From Pseudomonas putida (GTDB lineage: Bacteria > Pseudomonadota > Gammaproteobacteria > Pseudomonadales > Pseudomonadaceae): DNA of 64,000 nt. The notes under the pieces were generated by a model. The model was not told the DNA's origin, ran no database searches, and saw nothing but the letters and a program-made list of their open reading frames with translations. Made by a program: the position numbers and the translations under genes. The first letter of the stretch is position 1. Every line of letters starts with the position of its first letter. This document shows, piece after piece, positions 1 to 7,574 of the stretch. Where the stretch lies: positions 181,215-245,214 of the forward strand of contig NZ_JAETZZ010000011.1 in NCBI RefSeq assembly GCF_022627325.1, read 5' to 3'.

Positions 1-26
1 AGGCCAAGCTCGCCACCATGGCCTGA
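1..26 (+). CDS. C-terminal end of an upstream gene (partial)
   Basis: The first bases read in frame as AKLATMA followed by a TGA stop at 24-26. A strong terminator lies 53 bases downstream, which fits the end of a gene entering from the left. Too little sequence remains to name it, and chance reading cannot be excluded. Confidence 0.35.
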
Positions 27-78
27 GCGTCAACGAATTCCCAACCCTGACACCTTGTTTGCTCCTTTGGGTGTACCC

Positions 79-105
79 GCCCGGCCTCGATGGCCGGGCT
101 TTTTT
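79..105 (+). terminator. Rho-independent terminator
   Basis: Eight-base GC-rich stem (GCCCGGCC / GGCCGGGC) with a five-base loop, followed directly by six T residues. It would end transcription from the left of the window and isolates the EamA transporter gene that starts at 215. Confidence 0.85.
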
Positions 106-214
106 GTGGGTGAATCGCTCACGCCCATGAAATGCGCAACCCCCACATCGCGCAGGGTTGAACACATCGGGCGCAACCCGCTAAGGTCGCGGCCTTGATT
201 TACGAGAGGCAACC

Positions 215-1090
215 ATGGGCTACCTGATAATCGTCGCGCTGATCCAGGCGTTTTCCTTCAGCCTGATCGGCGAGTACCTGGCCGGGCACGTCGACAGCTA
301 CTTTGCCGTGCTCGCACGGGTGGTGCTGGCGGGCCTGGTCTTCCTGCCGCTGACCCGCTGGCGCCAGGTCGAACCGCGCTTCATGCGCTCCATGCTGCTG
401 ATCGGTGCGCTGCAGTACGGCATCACCTATGTCTGCCTGTACCTGAGCTTCCGCGTGCTGACCGTACCTGAGGTGCTGCTGTTCACCATTCTCACGCCCT
501 TGCACGTGACCCTGATCGAGGACGCGCTGAACCGCCGTTTCAATCCTTGGGCCTTGCTCGCCGCCCTGGTGGCGGTCGCAGGTGCGGCGGTGATCCGCTT
601 CGACAGCATCAGTGGCGACTTCTTCATTGGCTTCCTGCTGCTGCAGTTGGCCAACTTCACCTACGCTGCCGGGCAGGTGCTGTACCGCCATCTGGTTGCC
701 CGCCACCCCAGCGACCTGCCACATTACAAGCGTTTCGGCTACTTCTATCTGGGTGCGTTGATCATTGTGTTGCCGGCCTTCCTGCTGTTTGGCAACACTC
801 AGCATTTGCCGAGCACCGACGTGCAATGGCTGGTGCTGCTGTTCCTCGGGCTGTGCCCGACGGCGCTGGGCTTGTACTGGTGGAACAAGGGTGCGTGCAT
901 GGTCTCAGGCGGTACGCTGGCAGTGATGAACAACCTGCACGTGCCGGTGGGGCTGCTGCTCAACCTTCTTATCTGGAACCAGCACGAGCCATTGGGGCGC
1001 CTGTTCATCGGTGGTGCGATCATCCTGGCCTCGGTGTGGCTGAGCCGTCTGGGCAGCCGTACGGATGCACCGCTGGTGCGCAGGGCCTGA
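215..1090 (+). CDS. EamA/DMT-family transporter
   Basis: A 291-residue integral inner-membrane protein made almost entirely of hydrophobic helices, in the two-repeat pattern of drug/metabolite transporters (EamA). Such proteins usually export amino acids, amines or carboxylates. The substrate cannot be read from the sequence. The ATG at 215 follows a GAGAGG ribosome site. The stop is one base before the start of the next transporter at 1092, so the two are probably co-transcribed. High GC and normal Pseudomonas codon use suggest core genome. Confidence 0.85.
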   Translation: MGYLIIVALIQAFSFSLIGEYLAGHVDSYFAVLARVVLAGLVFLPLTRWRQVEPRFMRSMLLIGALQYGITYVCLYLSFRVLTVPEVLLFTILTPLHVTLIEDALNRRFNPWALLAALVAVAGAAVIRFDSISGDFFIGFLLLQLANFTYAAGQVLYRHLVARHPSDLPHYKRFGYFYLGALIIVLPAFLLFGNTQHLPSTDVQWLVLLFLGLCPTALGLYWWNKGACMVSGGTLAVMNNLHVPVGLLLNLLIWNQHEPLGRLFIGGAIILASVWLSRLGSRTDAPLVRRA

Positions 1091-1091
1091 C

Positions 1092-2027
1092 ATGCACACC
1101 ATCCTGGTCATCGTCGCGCCGATCTTTGCGCTGATCCTGGTCGGTTACCTTTGCCGCCGGACCAACAAGCTTGGCGACGAGGCGGCGGCCGAGATCAACA
1201 AGATGGTGGTCTGGCTGTGCCTGCCGGCCCTGTTGTTCAAAGTCACGGCCACTGCAACCTGGAGTGAGGTATGGCACCCAGGGTTCATCGTGGCCTTTGG
1301 CGCAGGGGCGCTGGCCATGTTCGTGGCCACCCTGGCCTGGCGGCTGTGCAACGGCCACGGGCTGGTCGCAGCCAGTATCGATGGGCTCAGCGCGGGGTAT
1401 GCCAACACCGGCTATATCGGCATCCCATTGTGTTTGCTGCTGTTCGGTCAGCCCGGATTGCAGCCGGCGTTGATTTCGTCGTTGATCGTGGTCTGCCTGG
1501 TATTCGCGATATCGCTGACGCTGATCGAGATCGGCCTACAGGAAGAGAAGCGGATCGGCCGCGCCATGTGGGTAGTGGGCAAGGCGCTGGCGAAGAATCC
1601 CTTGGTGATTTCGCCCGTGGTGGGGGCTGCTTGGGCAATGACCGGTCTGGGCTTGGCGGAACCGGTGATGCATTTTCTCGACATGCTCGCCGTCGCTACC
1701 ACGCCGTGTGCGTTGATTTCGCTGGGGGCGTTTCTGGCAGAGAAACGCAGCGGCGCCCAGGCCAGCCCATGGCCACTGATTGCGATGAAGCTGGTGGGGC
1801 AGCCGGCGCTGACGTGGGTGCTGGCGTTCAAGGTGTTCAGCCTGCCGACCATGTGGGCCGCATCAGCGGTGCTGCTGGCTGCACTGCCGACGGGGACCGG
1901 GCCGTTCATGCTGGCGGAGTATTACAACCGGGAAGCGGGGCTGATATCGCGCACGATCCTGTTGTCGACGGTGGCTTCTCTGGTCACCTTGACTGGTTTG
2001 CTGTACCTGCTGGGGTATGCGGGGTGA
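1092..2027 (+). CDS. AEC-family transporter (auxin efflux carrier type)
   Basis: A 311-residue membrane protein with about ten hydrophobic segments. Features typical of AEC permeases are the N-terminal VIVAPIFALILVGYL helix, the central GYANTGYIGIP stretch and a polar break before the C-terminal five-helix block. Family members move small carboxylates such as malate or malonate. The start chosen is the ATG at 1092, immediately after the EamA stop; an upstream in-frame start at 1065 would overlap that gene. It forms a two-gene transport operon with EamA. The substrate is unknown. Confidence 0.82.
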   Translation: MHTILVIVAPIFALILVGYLCRRTNKLGDEAAAEINKMVVWLCLPALLFKVTATATWSEVWHPGFIVAFGAGALAMFVATLAWRLCNGHGLVAASIDGLSAGYANTGYIGIPLCLLLFGQPGLQPALISSLIVVCLVFAISLTLIEIGLQEEKRIGRAMWVVGKALAKNPLVISPVVGAAWAMTGLGLAEPVMHFLDMLAVATTPCALISLGAFLAEKRSGAQASPWPLIAMKLVGQPALTWVLAFKVFSLPTMWAASAVLLAALPTGTGPFMLAEYYNREAGLISRTILLSTVASLVTLTGLLYLLGYAG

Positions 2028-2226
2028 TTTGGAGTTGCTTTGCAGCCCTTTCGCGACACAAGGCCGCTTCCATGGACGAATCTTGAAGCGCACATGGTCT
2101 GCACGCCTTACACGCTGTTACGTCTAGCGGATAACTAAATCAGATTTAGTCCCTTTCCTGTAGGGCATTTCCCAAAGATACTGCCGGTGATTGTGGTGTT
2201 TTGGGTTGGCTACTAGTCTCGGCTGG

Positions 2227-2400
2227 TCGTTGAGTTTCAACGATCGGCTTTGACAGGCCGACTCAAATTGCAATCCATAGCTTTGCCTTCAATGGTGGCT
2301 GTGCGTGGGGCGCCTTCGGGTGCGCCGGGTTTCTCAATTTGACCGGTCTGTCAACCCGTGCACAGCTGCCACCCTTTGTTTGACAGCAAAGGGCGGTGGT
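2227..2400 (+). promoter_or_regulatory. Structured 5' leader RNA before two small genes
   Basis: This gene-free stretch (part of the 2028-2427 gap) has nested inverted repeats. A 7-bp hairpin lies at 2227-2243. A long closing stem pairs 2250-2270 (TTGACAGGCCG..TCAAATTG) with 2335-2354, about 19 base pairs with one small bulge. Inside it a five-pair stem carries a TTCG tetraloop at 2310-2323. A further hairpin at 2369-2399 (CCACC.CTTTG / CAAAG.GGTGG) ends 28 bases before the ATG at 2428. So much pairing directly before a start codon suggests a cis-regulatory leader or a processed RNA. I infer this from the pairing alone; its ligand or partner is unknown. Confidence 0.55.
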
Positions 2401-2427
2401 CCCGATCCACAAATTGAGGGTTACATC

Positions 2428-2670
2428 ATGCTGAAGATAGTCCCCGATCCACCCTACAACCTCCACTCCCTGGAAGACACGCTGCTGATGGCCGCCGACT
2501 ATGCGCTATGTGCAGAAGCCGTCGCTCAGCAAGCCGTTTTGTTGCAACCGAGGTCACCCGTTGCGGTGTTGATGATGACGTCCATGCACGAACTTGAAAC
2601 CCTGCGCAGGTTACTTGAATCAGCGCTGGCTCAAGTCCAAAAGCCAGCGGATTCTCACACATTACATTAA
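2428..2670 (+). CDS. Small conserved Pseudomonas protein (DUF6124-like)
   Basis: An 80-residue protein beginning MLKIVPDPPYN, with an NPP/DPP-type start and then two amphipathic helices rich in Ala and Leu. This resembles the DUF6124 type found in pseudomonads. The ATG at 2428 is preceded by TTGAGGG, whereas the longer frame beginning at 2305 lies inside the structured leader. It is followed 78 bases later by the DUF3077-like gene, a pairing seen often in Pseudomonas. No enzymatic motif is visible and the function is unknown. Confidence 0.65.
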   Translation: MLKIVPDPPYNLHSLEDTLLMAADYALCAEAVAQQAVLLQPRSPVAVLMMTSMHELETLRRLLESALAQVQKPADSHTLH

Positions 2671-2748
2671 TCCGCATCATGATTTGCCTGGGCTGACCTG
2701 TGGTGATAGGGCGAGTCCAGGCATCTGGAACTTCAGGGAGATGAATCT

Positions 2749-3018
2749 GTGGCCACCGAAGAAACCAACTTCACTGTTGGCAGAACCATCTTTTACCAAG
2801 GTGAAAATCAAAACCATCCATTATTCCGCATCGAACCCGGCATCCCTTGCCAGAGTGCTCGCGAACAGGCCTCAGAACTGATGGGTTATGCCCATGACCT
2901 GTCCATCGACGGTCTGATGGAAGATAAACCCCAGCTACTTTGGGCCTCGCATTACCTCTGCGCCCTAGCCAAGGCCCTGCTTGATGATGCCGAACTGGGG
3001 ATGATGAAAAGCTCTTGA
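2749..3018 (+). CDS. DUF3077-like small protein
   Basis: An 89-residue soluble protein with the phrase FRIEPGIPCQSAREQASELMG, which matches the 'F.V.PGI....A...AS.L' signature I associate with DUF3077 proteins of pseudomonads. The GTG at 2749 is chosen because AGGGAG lies 8 bases upstream; the nearby ATG at 2741 is in another frame. It lies just downstream of the DUF6124-like gene in the same orientation. The function is not known. Confidence 0.7.
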   Translation: MATEETNFTVGRTIFYQGENQNHPLFRIEPGIPCQSAREQASELMGYAHDLSIDGLMEDKPQLLWASHYLCALAKALLDDAELGMMKSS

Positions 3019-3071
3019 ACCAGTCACTGCGCCGTTCCCCTTTTGTGTTTATGCGGGGTAGCTGAGGGCCT

Positions 3072-3095
3072 CATCGCCGGCAAGCCGGCTCCCAC
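3072..3095 (+). repeat. REP element, forward copy
   Basis: Contains GCCGGCAAGCCGGCTCCCAC, the core of the P. putida-type repetitive extragenic palindrome. It pairs with an inverted copy about 85 bases downstream, giving a BIME-like arrangement between the DUF3077-like gene and the truncated channel gene. Confidence 0.8.
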
Positions 3096-3178
3096 CACGA
3101 CCGTGCAGTACTTCAGGTCTGCGCTTTACCTGTGCAAGCAACCGTCTTGGCCAATTTTTAGAGGCCGGCGCAATCCAT

Positions 3179-3203
3179 GTGGGAGCCGGGCTTGCCGGCG
3201 ATG
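3179..3203 (-). repeat. REP element, inverted copy
   Basis: Reads GTGGGAGCCGGGCTTGCCGG on the top strand, the reverse complement of the copy at 3072-3095 with one extra G. It lies just downstream of the 3' end of the channel-gene remnant. Confidence 0.8.
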
Positions 3204-3227
3204 GGCCGCACAGCGGCCCCTGGGATC

Positions 3228-3827
3228 TCAAGCCTCGCTCAGGTATTCCAGGCGATGCGGCGCTCGCTCCGTCGAAGCGCGCCCCGCCAGCCCGATGCGC
3301 ATGTCATTGCCGCTCGGCTGCTGATACAGGCTCAGCCCGAACTCCGGCAACACTGCCAGCAGGTAATCGAAGATATCCCCCTGGATCCGCTCGTAATCCG
3401 CCCACACCGTGGTGGTGGTGAAGCAGTAGATCTCCAGCGGCACCCCCTCGGCGCCGGTCTGCATCTGCCGGACCATGCAGGTCATGTCCTGATGCACGTT
3501 GGGGTGGTTTCTCAGGTAAGCCAGGGCAAAGGCGCGGAAGGTGCCGATGTTGGTCAACTGGCGACGGTTGGCCGACAGCTCGGCCACAGGCCCCAGTGCT
3601 TCGTTCCACTCAAGAAGTTCCTGACGCTTGCCGGCCAGGTAGTCACCGAGCAGGCGCACGCCGCTCAGGCGCTGTTCTTCTTCCCGGGTCAGAAAACGCA
3701 CGCCCGATGCATCGATGAACAGGCTGCGTTTGATCCGCCGGCCACCCGATTGCTGCATGCCCCGGTAGTTGCGGAACGACTCGCTCATCAGCCGCCAGGT
3801 TGGGATCGAAACGATGGTCTTGTCGAA
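3228..3827 (-). pseudogene. 5'-truncated YbdG-type mechanosensitive channel
   Basis: The reading frame encodes the cytosolic C-terminal part of a MscS-superfamily channel of the YbdG type. Recognisable pieces are DKTIVSIPTWRLMSESFRNY, GGRRIKRSLFID, RRQLTNIGTFRAF, HQDMTCMVRQ and VPLEIYCF, then VLPEFGLSLYQQPSG. About 200 residues remain of a protein normally over 400 residues long, and every membrane helix is missing. Upstream of the codon at 3825-3827 the frame meets TAA and the similarity ends. A residual peptide could start at ATG 3788 but would be soluble and non-channel. The break marks the left edge of lower-GC accessory DNA, so an insertion or deletion here probably killed the gene. Confidence 0.75.
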
Positions 3828-3862
3828 TTACTGCACGAGTGAGCTCAGGCCTCTGACCGACA

Positions 3863-3918
3863 ACCGACATTCATTAATATCAACAGCTTACGTAAACATG
3901 ACTGATGTCGGTTTTTTT
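3863..3918 (+). terminator. Possible terminator at the accessory-region edge
   Basis: ACCGACAT (3863-3870) pairs with ATGTCGGT (3905-3912) and is followed by a run of seven T. The 34-base loop is long for an intrinsic terminator. It could instead be a recombination remnant next to the truncated channel gene. No top-strand gene is seen immediately upstream. Confidence 0.4.
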
Positions 3919-4085
3919 CAAGCCCGATTGACACCGTATAACTATAGCGCCCCCAGTTCAGCTCGCACCTGGATGCCGCTTCCTTCCTTCAACAAGCTAA
4001 GCAAGTCAAAAGTCAGCCTCCTCGTGTAAGGCATATGAATTCAGAAATACCTCGAAAGCGAGATGGGTCTGGTGTCTGGCTTTGA

Positions 4086-4559
4086 TCAGTCTGATCGTTT
4101 GGCAAAGAAGCGCTGCACGCTCGACTTCGACACGCCCAGCTCCTGGGCAATCTCAGAGTTCGACATGCCGGCCGCCTTCAAAAGGGGAGCGCGTTCGAGT
4201 GCTTTCTGAACGTCGGGTGCAGCAGGTCTACCAGCTCTTCGTGCGGGCTGCGTGGTGATGGCATCGATAGTCCCTTCCTGTTTGAGAGTGTCCAGCTTGG
4301 AAGAGATCCGCTTGAGCGCGATATCAACAGGTTCCCCAGAGTGAGCAGAGTGGGCGAGCAGGAGTAAGAGCGCGGCATCGACCTCGAGCATGGAGGCCAC
4401 GTTCGAAACGGTCTCCATCGTCACGTTTGTCTTGCCACGCTCGATGCGATTTCTCTCTCTCCGACCGATCAGGGTCAGATCGTCTTGCGTCATTTTTCGG
4501 CTTCGTCGCAAGGCTCTGACAACCGCCGCAAGGGCCTCGCTGAGTGACATGTTCGCCAT
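4086..4559 (-). CDS. Two-HTH regulator (XRE domain plus C-terminal HTH)
   Basis: A 157-residue predicted DNA-binding protein. Residues about 5-65 form a Cro/C1-type helix-turn-helix (LAAVVRALRRSRKMTQDDL followed by RIERGKTNVTMETVSNVA). A linker with a charged helix follows. The last ~45 residues (PDVQKALERAPLLKAAGMSN then SEIAQELGVSKSSVQRF) form a second HTH of the Hin/resolvase or sigma-like type. The ATG at 4559 (MANMSLSE) is preferred; an in-frame ATG at 4598 is possible. Palindromes in its upstream region may be its own operators. Such compact double-HTH regulators are common on mobile DNA; the target genes are unknown. Confidence 0.7.
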   Translation of the reverse strand: MANMSLSEALAAVVRALRRSRKMTQDDLTLIGRRERNRIERGKTNVTMETVSNVASMLEVDAALLLLLAHSAHSGEPVDIALKRISSKLDTLKQEGTIDAITTQPARRAGRPAAPDVQKALERAPLLKAAGMSNSEIAQELGVSKSSVQRFFAKRSD

Positions 4560-4630
4560 CCGTAAAAAGCAGGATGTAGCCACATTGCGTCGACCCATAA
4601 CACGCCCTATAATGCCCATTAAGAATCGAA

Positions 4631-4698
4631 GGAGACTCCTCCATACCCGCAAAAATTTTGCGAGGATGCTCTGCACCCAAAATTTAGTTGGGCTAAAT
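4631..4698. promoter_or_regulatory. Cluster of palindromes upstream of the two-HTH regulator
   Basis: Three inverted repeats lie in the 315-base gap between the regulator and the next gene: GGAGACTCC (4631-4639), CGCAAAAATTTTGCG (4648-4662) and ATTTAG-N5-CTAAAT (4682-4698). A top-strand TATAAT with a weak TTGCGT 18 bases upstream lies at 4584-4613. The sites suit dimeric repressor binding, most simply autoregulation by the adjacent XRE-type protein. No footprint evidence exists here. Confidence 0.4.
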
Positions 4699-4874
4699 AT
4701 ATGCCGTAAATTGACAAAAGTAGGATGCGGAGAAGTTGGTGCATTGCCTCCGGGCGGTGGCGTCACGTAACAGGCTGGAAAGCCTAGGCAGAGTGGTGCG
4801 TTGCATTAATCGCGTAGTAATTGCTTTCGACTACGGTTTTTGTGTGCGAGTAGATAAACGTAAGGATAGGAAAT

Positions 4875-5297
4875 ATGTTCGTAGCTCATGAATCTTGGAG
4901 TTCAAACGCATCTGCGCTGTTAGGCGAAGGCCACACATGCATGAGGATTGTGGAGTGGCAAAGCTTCTATCACCTGTATCAAATAGTCGTGAATGAAATG
5001 CAAGGCGGAAAAAAGGTTGCGCGTCAATATTTTCTAAGTGATGTGGATGAATTGGAAAACGTTCTTGAAAATCAGAGTGATGAATTTGAAGTGGCGGAGG
5101 TTTTGTTGCAGAGTCCTGGCTGGATGAACGGAAGTGGGGGGTGGGCTCTGAATAAGATTTTGAGTTTAATCGTTGGGCGTGGGCAAGAGGGCGGTAAAGT
5201 CATCATGCATAAAGTAGGGGAGGGCGTGGTTTACACGTCACCGGCTGGGGGTAAGATTGATACGTTAGAGGAGGACGGCTTCAAAGTCCTTATCTAA
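4875..5297 (+). CDS. Hypothetical protein, accessory
   Basis: A 140-residue acidic protein (MFVAHESWSS...). I recognise no family. The central part is rich in Glu and Asp, followed by a Gly-rich segment (GWMNGSGGW, GRGQEGGK). The ATG at 4875 follows AAGGATAGGAAAT, a usable ribosome site. Its GC is clearly lower than that of the flanking core genes, which agrees with horizontally acquired DNA. It is divergent from the two-HTH regulator and could be under its control. Confidence 0.6.
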   Translation: MFVAHESWSSNASALLGEGHTCMRIVEWQSFYHLYQIVVNEMQGGKKVARQYFLSDVDELENVLENQSDEFEVAEVLLQSPGWMNGSGGWALNKILSLIVGRGQEGGKVIMHKVGEGVVYTSPAGGKIDTLEEDGFKVLI

Positions 5298-5446
5298 GTT
5301 TCCGGTTAGGTAGGGTGTAGTGGATTTACTTGATTAACCGCTAGCGCTATACAGCAGGCACGCTGCGAACGCTCGCGTGAAATGGCGAAATATGCTGTGC
5401 CATGAACGGTGCGAGACGAGATGCCGGATTCGGTTGGGAGTGCGTC

Positions 5447-5971
5447 ATGATGAGCTCAGTTCGACCACGGTTAATAAGCCCCGGCGACGCCGTTCTGTTT
5501 CTAGACTTCGACGGCGTGCTGCATCCCGATGCTGCATTTCGTACCAAGCACGGGATCGAGTTGCGGGCAGCCGGAGAGTTGATGATGCATGCAGAAGTGC
5601 TGCAGGGCATTTTGGATGACTTTCCAAGAGTTAGGATTTCACTATCTACATCTTGGGTTCGAATGCTCGGCTATCAAAGAGCGCGTGCCGCCTTGCCTGA
5701 GGGGTTGCGAAATCGAACGGTATCTGCGACTTGGCATTCCCGAATGCGCGCTACGGCGAGGGAAGGGTATGACCTTTGTACTCGGTATGAGCAAATTTGC
5801 GGTGCTGTAGCACGAGCTGGAATTACTCGGTGGGTCGCGATAGATGACGATCCAGATTTCAGTTGGCCCGACGGTGATTCTCGTTTGGTTCGTTGTGACC
5901 GTAATCAAGGGCTGGGAAGTCCGACAACGCAAGAAGAACTGCGAGTAAAGCTGGCGAAGCTGTTCAGCTGA
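5447..5971 (+). CDS. HAD-type protein (HAD_SAK_2-like)
   Basis: A 174-residue protein with the HAD motif I LFLDFDGVLHPD near residue 20, where the two Asp are the nucleophile and acid/base. STSWVR near residue 60 resembles motif II, and AIDDDPDFSWP near residue 140 supplies the late Asp pair. This compact pattern matches the 'HAD domain in Swiss Army Knife RNA repair' type, linked to nucleic-acid end processing or conflict systems. The ATG at 5447 is chosen over 5402 because GGGAG lies 6 bases upstream. Its neighbours are unknown accessory genes. The substrate is not inferable. Confidence 0.65.
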   Translation: MMSSVRPRLISPGDAVLFLDFDGVLHPDAAFRTKHGIELRAAGELMMHAEVLQGILDDFPRVRISLSTSWVRMLGYQRARAALPEGLRNRTVSATWHSRMRATAREGYDLCTRYEQICGAVARAGITRWVAIDDDPDFSWPDGDSRLVRCDRNQGLGSPTTQEELRVKLAKLFS

Positions 5972-6069
5972 ACTCAATCCCACCGAGTAGGAATTTTCAC
6001 CCGCTACAGGGTGCTCACCATCCTGTGCGCTGTGGCGATCGGACTCAATCACGCTTATCGAGGTTCCTG

Positions 6070-6411
6070 ATGATTAAGAAGCGAGCTCCCCTTTCGACGC
6101 GTGATGCGGTTGATGATCCTGCGGTCACAATGCCGCGCACCGTATTGAAGGCGATGGAACTGAGTTTCGGATTTCCGATCACGGCATATCTGTCGGCAGC
6201 TGTGTTCGGTGCAGGGGAGTTCTACATTGAGGGGTTCGTGTTTAAAGACAGCTGTAGACGCTTCGATGATGGAGCCAGGATTCGTACCTCTATCATCATG
6301 TCGTCTCAAACTGTCGAGGGGTACTTCGTTGCGCAGACGCTGAGTAGTACATATGTGATTTGTGATTGGGCAGGCGTCGACGCAACTGATCAAACAAGAT
6401 TCAAGCATTGA
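6070..6411 (+). CDS. Hypothetical protein, accessory
   Basis: A 113-residue protein (MIKKRAPLSTRDAVDDP...). No domain is recognised. The middle contains an alternating hydrophobic stretch (GFPITAYLSAAVFGAGEFYI) that could be a buried beta-sheet. The ATG at 6070 is preferred to the upstream in-frame start at 6025, but its ribosome site is weak, so the start is uncertain. It lies about 100 bases after the HAD gene in the same direction. Confidence 0.45.
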   Translation: MIKKRAPLSTRDAVDDPAVTMPRTVLKAMELSFGFPITAYLSAAVFGAGEFYIEGFVFKDSCRRFDDGARIRTSIIMSSQTVEGYFVAQTLSSTYVICDWAGVDATDQTRFKH

Positions 6412-6508
6412 TCAAGTGACGCCTGCGGGAGGCTGGTTATGCGACGGTTTCAATCCAGCCGGCCTGCAGCCCGGAGGAGCGATAGATCGAATTACAGATG
6501 CTGCTGCA

Positions 6509-6679
6509 TCACATAGTCGAGAGAAGTTTTCTCAGAAACTCCTGGCGACGGTGAATGCTACCGAGGATCTTGTAGTCGCGCTCACCATCTTGGTTAAGGC
6601 TGCCCGCGTCCATCAGACCTAGGATATAGCCCTCGATTTTGTTCCTTGCCTGCCGAGTCGTTAGAAAACGTTGGGGCAT
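6509..6679 (-). CDS. Small basic protein, 56 residues
   Basis: A short frame that starts MPQRFLTTRQARNKIEGYIL and continues with GLMDAGSLNQDGERDYKILG to a TGA at 6509-6511. The composition is protein-like: helical, charged and without rare-codon clusters. The alternative frames here look like noise. The ribosome site is weak. I do not recognise the family. It opposes its neighbours, which is common for lone accessory genes. Confidence 0.4.
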   Translation of the reverse strand: MPQRFLTTRQARNKIEGYILGLMDAGSLNQDGERDYKILGSIHRRQEFLRKLLSTM

Positions 6680-6903
6680 TGAGCAATGTTTCGTAGTAAC
6701 CCAAGACTGCTGGCGTGTTCAAGCGAGATCTCCACGAGATAAACCTGGAGCGATTTTATCATGCGTATACTCAATCGCCTGTTACTGCCCCGGCAGAGGC
6801 TGGCTCCTCGAGGGGTATTCAAACCTGAGTACTGAACTGTGGAGTCCCGCTAGGTCGAGACCAGGACGATGCCGCATGCGTTGAAAGGTGGAGGAGGTAC
6901 TGA

Positions 6904-7221
6904 ATGAAGGTCACACAAGCAGGTCAGCTCGATGGGATCATTGATGTGGTATGCGATGTATGCGGGATGTCCACACGAGATGGTGACGGTGAGCTTCAGT
7001 ACGGAACCATGCATGCGTCTTGGGGTAGGGGCTCAGCGCATTGCGGCGAAACGTACGAGCTTCATCTGTGCGAGAACTGCTTCTTCTCTCAAGTGGCGGA
7101 GATGAAGCGGATGAGGTGGCTCGCTGCGATGTTCGATGACGATGGTGATGCGATTTTGGATAATCACTTATATGGCCGGGTTCGACAACCTGCTGGAGAT
7201 GGTGGTAGCGGGCTGATCTGA
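6904..7221 (+). CDS. Hypothetical protein with CxxC zinc-finger-like pairs
   Basis: A 105-residue protein with CDVC near residue 17 and CENC near residue 57, plus a Cys and His between them (HCGETYELHLCENC), so a zinc-ribbon fold is likely. The ATG at 6904 has a strong GGAGGAGG ribosome site, supporting real translation. The C-terminal tail is Gly-rich and probably disordered. The role is unknown; such small Cys-pair proteins are frequent on Pseudomonas accessory DNA. Confidence 0.6.
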   Translation: MKVTQAGQLDGIIDVVCDVCGMSTRDGDGELQYGTMHASWGRGSAHCGETYELHLCENCFFSQVAEMKRMRWLAAMFDDDGDAILDNHLYGRVRQPAGDGGSGLI

Positions 7222-7247
7222 CCGATACGCAGATCTTGGTTAGGTCA

Positions 7248-7470
7248 AATTATGGCTCAGCAATAATTATGGCTGATCCATGATTTCCCTTAACTTTGAG
7301 CCATCTGCCGTGTCTGGTTTTGACCTTTCAAGCTTCGATTCAGTCACCAGCACGCTCCTGTCGCTAGGATGGGTCGTGAGACATTTGAGCCTCAGGGAGC
7401 GCATCGATGTAGTGGATTTGCGGTAAGTGCGGACAACCTGGCATACACGAAATAGCGTTGAGCCATAATT
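7248..7470. repeat. Short element flanked by 12-bp inverted repeats
   Basis: AATTATGGCTCA at 7248-7259 is exactly inverted at 7459-7470 (TGAGCCATAATT). A second partial copy, AATTATGGCT, lies at 7265-7274, and related TTTGAGCC motifs lie inside at about 7296 and 7382. The enclosed ~200 bases have no convincing gene. This may be a small non-autonomous element or a decayed insertion; it occupies most of the gap between 7222 and 7574. Confidence 0.4.
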
Positions 7471-7574
7471 CACTCCTTCTTCTTAGAGTTGGAGCGTTTT
7501 TGTGGGTAGGCACCAGCCACTCAGCAGGAGTTGCGGAGGCGTGAGAGACCGCTGCCTACCTAGGCAATGTGCGT

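Noticed and set aside
200..826. A 208-residue minus-strand frame
   Set aside because: It is antisense to the EamA transporter and is rich in Gln, His and Asp in the manner typical of a reverse-strand shadow.
3177..3842. A 221-residue top-strand frame
   Set aside because: It is antisense to the YbdG-type channel remnant, whose minus-strand similarity is clear. The top-strand peptide is His/Gln-rich noise.
7267..7473. A 68-residue minus-strand frame spanning the inverted-repeat element
   Set aside because: Composition is random-like, and the start codon falls inside the terminal repeat; no known transposase motif is present.
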